From: Comamonadaceae bacterium OS-1
Lineage (GTDB): Bacteria; Pseudomonadota; Gammaproteobacteria; Burkholderiales; Burkholderiaceae_C
Direction: 5' to 3'
DNA: 64,000 nucleotides
NCBI GenBank assembly: GCA_027923965.1
Contig: AP026969.1
Location: 1,488,001-1,552,000, forward strand
The notes beneath the pieces were generated by a model. The model worked only from the letters and a program-made list of their open reading frames with translations, searched no databases and was not told the origin of the DNA. Below are positions 62,555 through 64,000 of this stretch, in pieces (the stretch's first letter is position 1; each line of letters begins with the position of its first letter). Both the position numbers and the translations under genes were made by a program.

Positions 62555-62687
62555 ATTCGGTATGTCGCAGAGGTAAAGAGGGGGCAGATGGCCGCCACCC
62601 TAGTGTGAACCCGATTGTCATACGCGCTAAATGGGATTGAAATGGCGTATGTGTGCAGTGTAATTATTAATTTCGAAAGGATTCACC

Positions 62688-62897
62688 ATGAGAATCGAAC
62701 TGATGCAACCCACGGCCACCATCATCGCCGCCATGATCACCACCGACAACGACCGCAGCTCCACCGGCCACCGGGTAAGCTGCCAGGACCTGTTTGTCGC
62801 CACCTACCGTAAGCTGGAAGCCGCGATGCTGCAAATCCAACGGGAAGACGAGGCCAAGATGGAAGCCCGCCGCGAACCCCAGCGTGATTACGCCTAA
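62688..62897 (+). CDS. Small orphan protein (69 residues)
   Basis: I do not recognise it. It has no signal peptide or membrane segment; the sequence MRIELMQPTATIIAAMITTD leads to a charged C-terminal half (LQIQREDEAKMEARREPQ). GAAAGGA stands 7 bases before the ATG, a good ribosome binding site. A 7-bp dyad CATACGC/GCGTATG (62619-62651) lies upstream and could be an operator. Codon use resembles its neighbours, supporting a real gene. Confidence 0.6.
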   Translation: MRIELMQPTATIIAAMITTDNDRSSTGHRVSCQDLFVATYRKLEAAMLQIQREDEAKMEARREPQRDYA

Positions 62898-62904
62898 AGT
62901 TTTA

Positions 62905-62962
62905 GGCATAAAAATAGCTGCTGGTGCTTACTCTATAAGCACAAGAAGCTATTAATAAGAGA
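62905..62962. repeat. Short interspersed repeat, copy 14
   Basis: AGGCATAAAAATAGCTGCTG, GTGCTTACTCTATAAGCACA, AGAAGCTATTAATAAGA. It has a hairpin GTGCTTA/TAAGCAC and lies between the small ORF and the convergent ABC gene. Confidence 0.78.
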
Positions 62963-62970
62963 GCAATTGT

Positions 62971-63735
62971 CTAGTCGGTCAGCGACGACAGGAATTGCTT
63001 CAGTTCCGGCGTTTGCGGGTTGCCAAACAGCTCGGCGGGCGGCCCCATCTCGTGCACGCGGCCCTGGTGCATGAAGATCACCCGGTTGCTGACCTTGCGC
63101 GCAAACGCCATTTCGTGCGTCACCATCAGCAGGGTCATGCCTTCGGCGGCCAGGCCCTCCACCACGCGCAGCACTTCGCCCACCAGTTCCGGGTCGAGCG
63201 CCGAGGTGATTTCATCGCACAGCAGCACGGCAGGCTCCATGGCCAGCGCACGTGCAATCGCCACCCGCTGCTGTTGCCCGCCCGAGAGCTGGTCGGGCCA
63301 GGCATCAAACTTTTCGGCCAGGCCCACCCGGGCCAGCAGCTTTTTGGCCTGGGCCGTGCCTGCGTCGTCGGCCTGCTGCTTGACCAGGCGCGGGGCCAGC
63401 ATCACGTTTTTGCCCACGGTGAGGTGCGGGAACAGGTTGAAGCCCTGGAAGATCATGCCCACCCGCTGGCGCAGCGCCCGCATGGCCAGGGCGTTGTCGT
63501 GCAGCAGCGGCTTGCTGTCCACCGTGAGGCTGCCACTCTGGAAGACTTCCAGCCCGTTGATGCAGCGCAGCAGCGTGCTCTTGCCCGAGCCGCTTTTGCC
63601 GATGATGGCGATGACCTCGCCGGTCTGCACCTGCAGGTCGATGCCTTTGAGTACCTCGTTGGTGCCGAAGGACTTGCGCAGGCCCTTGATCTCGACGATC
63701 GCAGGTGGGGTGTTGGGTTTAGCGGCGGGCTGCAT
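62971..63735 (-). CDS. Polar amino acid ABC transporter ATP-binding protein (GlnQ-like)
   Basis: A 254-residue ATPase of the polar amino acid uptake class. Walker A is GKSGSGKST near residue 46. The signature is LSGGQQQRVAIARAL. Walker B is VLLCDEITSALDPELV, followed by TLLMVTHEMAFARKVSNRVI. The strict DEITSALD spelling is typical of GlnQ/HisP-type proteins. Its start overlaps the 3' end of the permease gene by 17 bases. The binding protein must lie beyond the window. Confidence 0.93.
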   Translation of the reverse strand: MQPAAKPNTPPAIVEIKGLRKSFGTNEVLKGIDLQVQTGEVIAIIGKSGSGKSTLLRCINGLEVFQSGSLTVDSKPLLHDNALAMRALRQRVGMIFQGFNLFPHLTVGKNVMLAPRLVKQQADDAGTAQAKKLLARVGLAEKFDAWPDQLSGGQQQRVAIARALAMEPAVLLCDEITSALDPELVGEVLRVVEGLAAEGMTLLMVTHEMAFARKVSNRVIFMHQGRVHEMGPPAELFGNPQTPELKQFLSSLTD

Positions 63736-64000
63736 GCATCTTCCTCTCTAACAATTTGGCGTAAAAACTGACCGGGAAACACAGGGCGAAGTACATCAAG
63801 GCCACGCAGCTGTAGACCACGAAGGGCTTGAAAGTGGCGTTGGCGATCATGGTGCCGGCCTTGGTGAGCTCGATGAAGCCGATCACCGAGGCCAGCGCCG
63901 TGCCCTTGATCACCTGCACCAGAAAGCCCACCGTGGGCGCGATGGCGATCTTGATGGCCTGGGGTAGCACCACGTAGCGCAGCCGCTCGCCAAAGCTCAG
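63719..64000 (-). CDS. Amino acid ABC transporter permease (partial, C-terminal part)
   Basis: The last 93 residues of a HisM/GlnP-type inner-membrane permease; the 5' part lies outside the window. The EAA-loop remainder RLRYVVLPQAIKIAIAP is visible, followed by IKGTALASVIGFIELTKAGT and a final hydrophobic helix (FVVYSCVALMYFALCFPVSF). It overlaps the GlnQ-like gene by 17 bases and forms one importer with it. The exact amino acid cannot be inferred. Confidence 0.92.
   Translation of the reverse strand: MSFGERLRYVVLPQAIKIAIAPTVGFLVQVIKGTALASVIGFIELTKAGTMIANATFKPFVVYSCVALMYFALCFPVSFYAKLLERKMHAARR

Overview
The window is GC-rich chromosomal DNA from a betaproteobacterium, most likely Burkholderiales, family Comamonadaceae (Rhodoferax/Acidovorax/Polaromonas-like). 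Three things point there: gene order (ndk-rlmN-pilW-rodZ-ispG-hisS-yfgM-bamB-der-hfq-hflX-hflK-hflC-yjeT-hisZ-purA), the protein families, and many copies of a short interspersed repeat of the AATAGCTGC...TGCTTATtccATAAGCA type that I associate with this family. The genus is inference. I see no rRNA, tRNA, CRISPR array, prophage or transposase.

1-5.4 kb: edge of an unidentified gene, a divergent LysR regulator with two dyads in the spacer, fumC, a divergent PurM-like protein, a TetR regulator and an alpha/beta hydrolase. 5.5-6.5 kb: a CDF metal exporter. 6.6-15.5 kb: a minus-strand operon aroE-like / livK-H-M-G-[palindromic element A]-livF / HPPD-like / dehydroshikimate-dehydratase-like, with a divergent IclR regulator. 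It reads as uptake and degradation of a shikimate- or quinate-type acid to protocatechuate, with the two halves of a QuiC-type enzyme encoded separately.

15.5-18.9 kb: a chemoreceptor, a Dabb protein, and a gene-poor 1.4 kb stretch holding palindromic element B. 18.9-22.75 kb: an MFS aromatic acid transporter, vanAB and a MarR regulator (vanillate to protocatechuate) behind a 40-bp dyad. 22.8-29.7 kb, minus strand: a membrane-anchored hypothetical protein, a diguanylate cyclase, a tight four-gene unit (J-domain protein plus three unrecognised proteins) and a PP2C-type phosphatase. 29.8-35.9 kb: a YdcH-like protein, a DinG/YoaA-type helicase, bamD, rluD, scpB and rluB.

36-53.9 kb is the conserved housekeeping block: ndk, rlmN, pilW, rodZ, ispG, hisS, yfgM, bamB, der, hfq, hflXKC, yjeT, hisZ, purA, a phosphoribosyltransferase and a MetC-type lyase. 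54-55.4 kb: a Lys-rich mini-protein and the divergent pair tesA/ybbA. 55.4-60.2 kb is a second accessory locus: IclR regulator, divergent orphan TRAP binding protein, type II dehydroquinase and a 737-residue multidomain metallo-beta-lactamase-fold lipoprotein, with a near-consensus IclR operator in the control region. 60.2-64 kb: rlmB, a phospholipase D/cardiolipin synthase-like protein, a small orphan ORF, and an amino-acid ABC transporter cut by the window end.

The catabolic genes at 6.6-15.5, 18.9-22.7 and 55.4-60.2 kb plausibly converge on protocatechuate. The least explained items are the two large nested-palindrome elements (9.2-9.7 and 17.9-18.5 kb), the J-domain operon and the multidomain lipoprotein.
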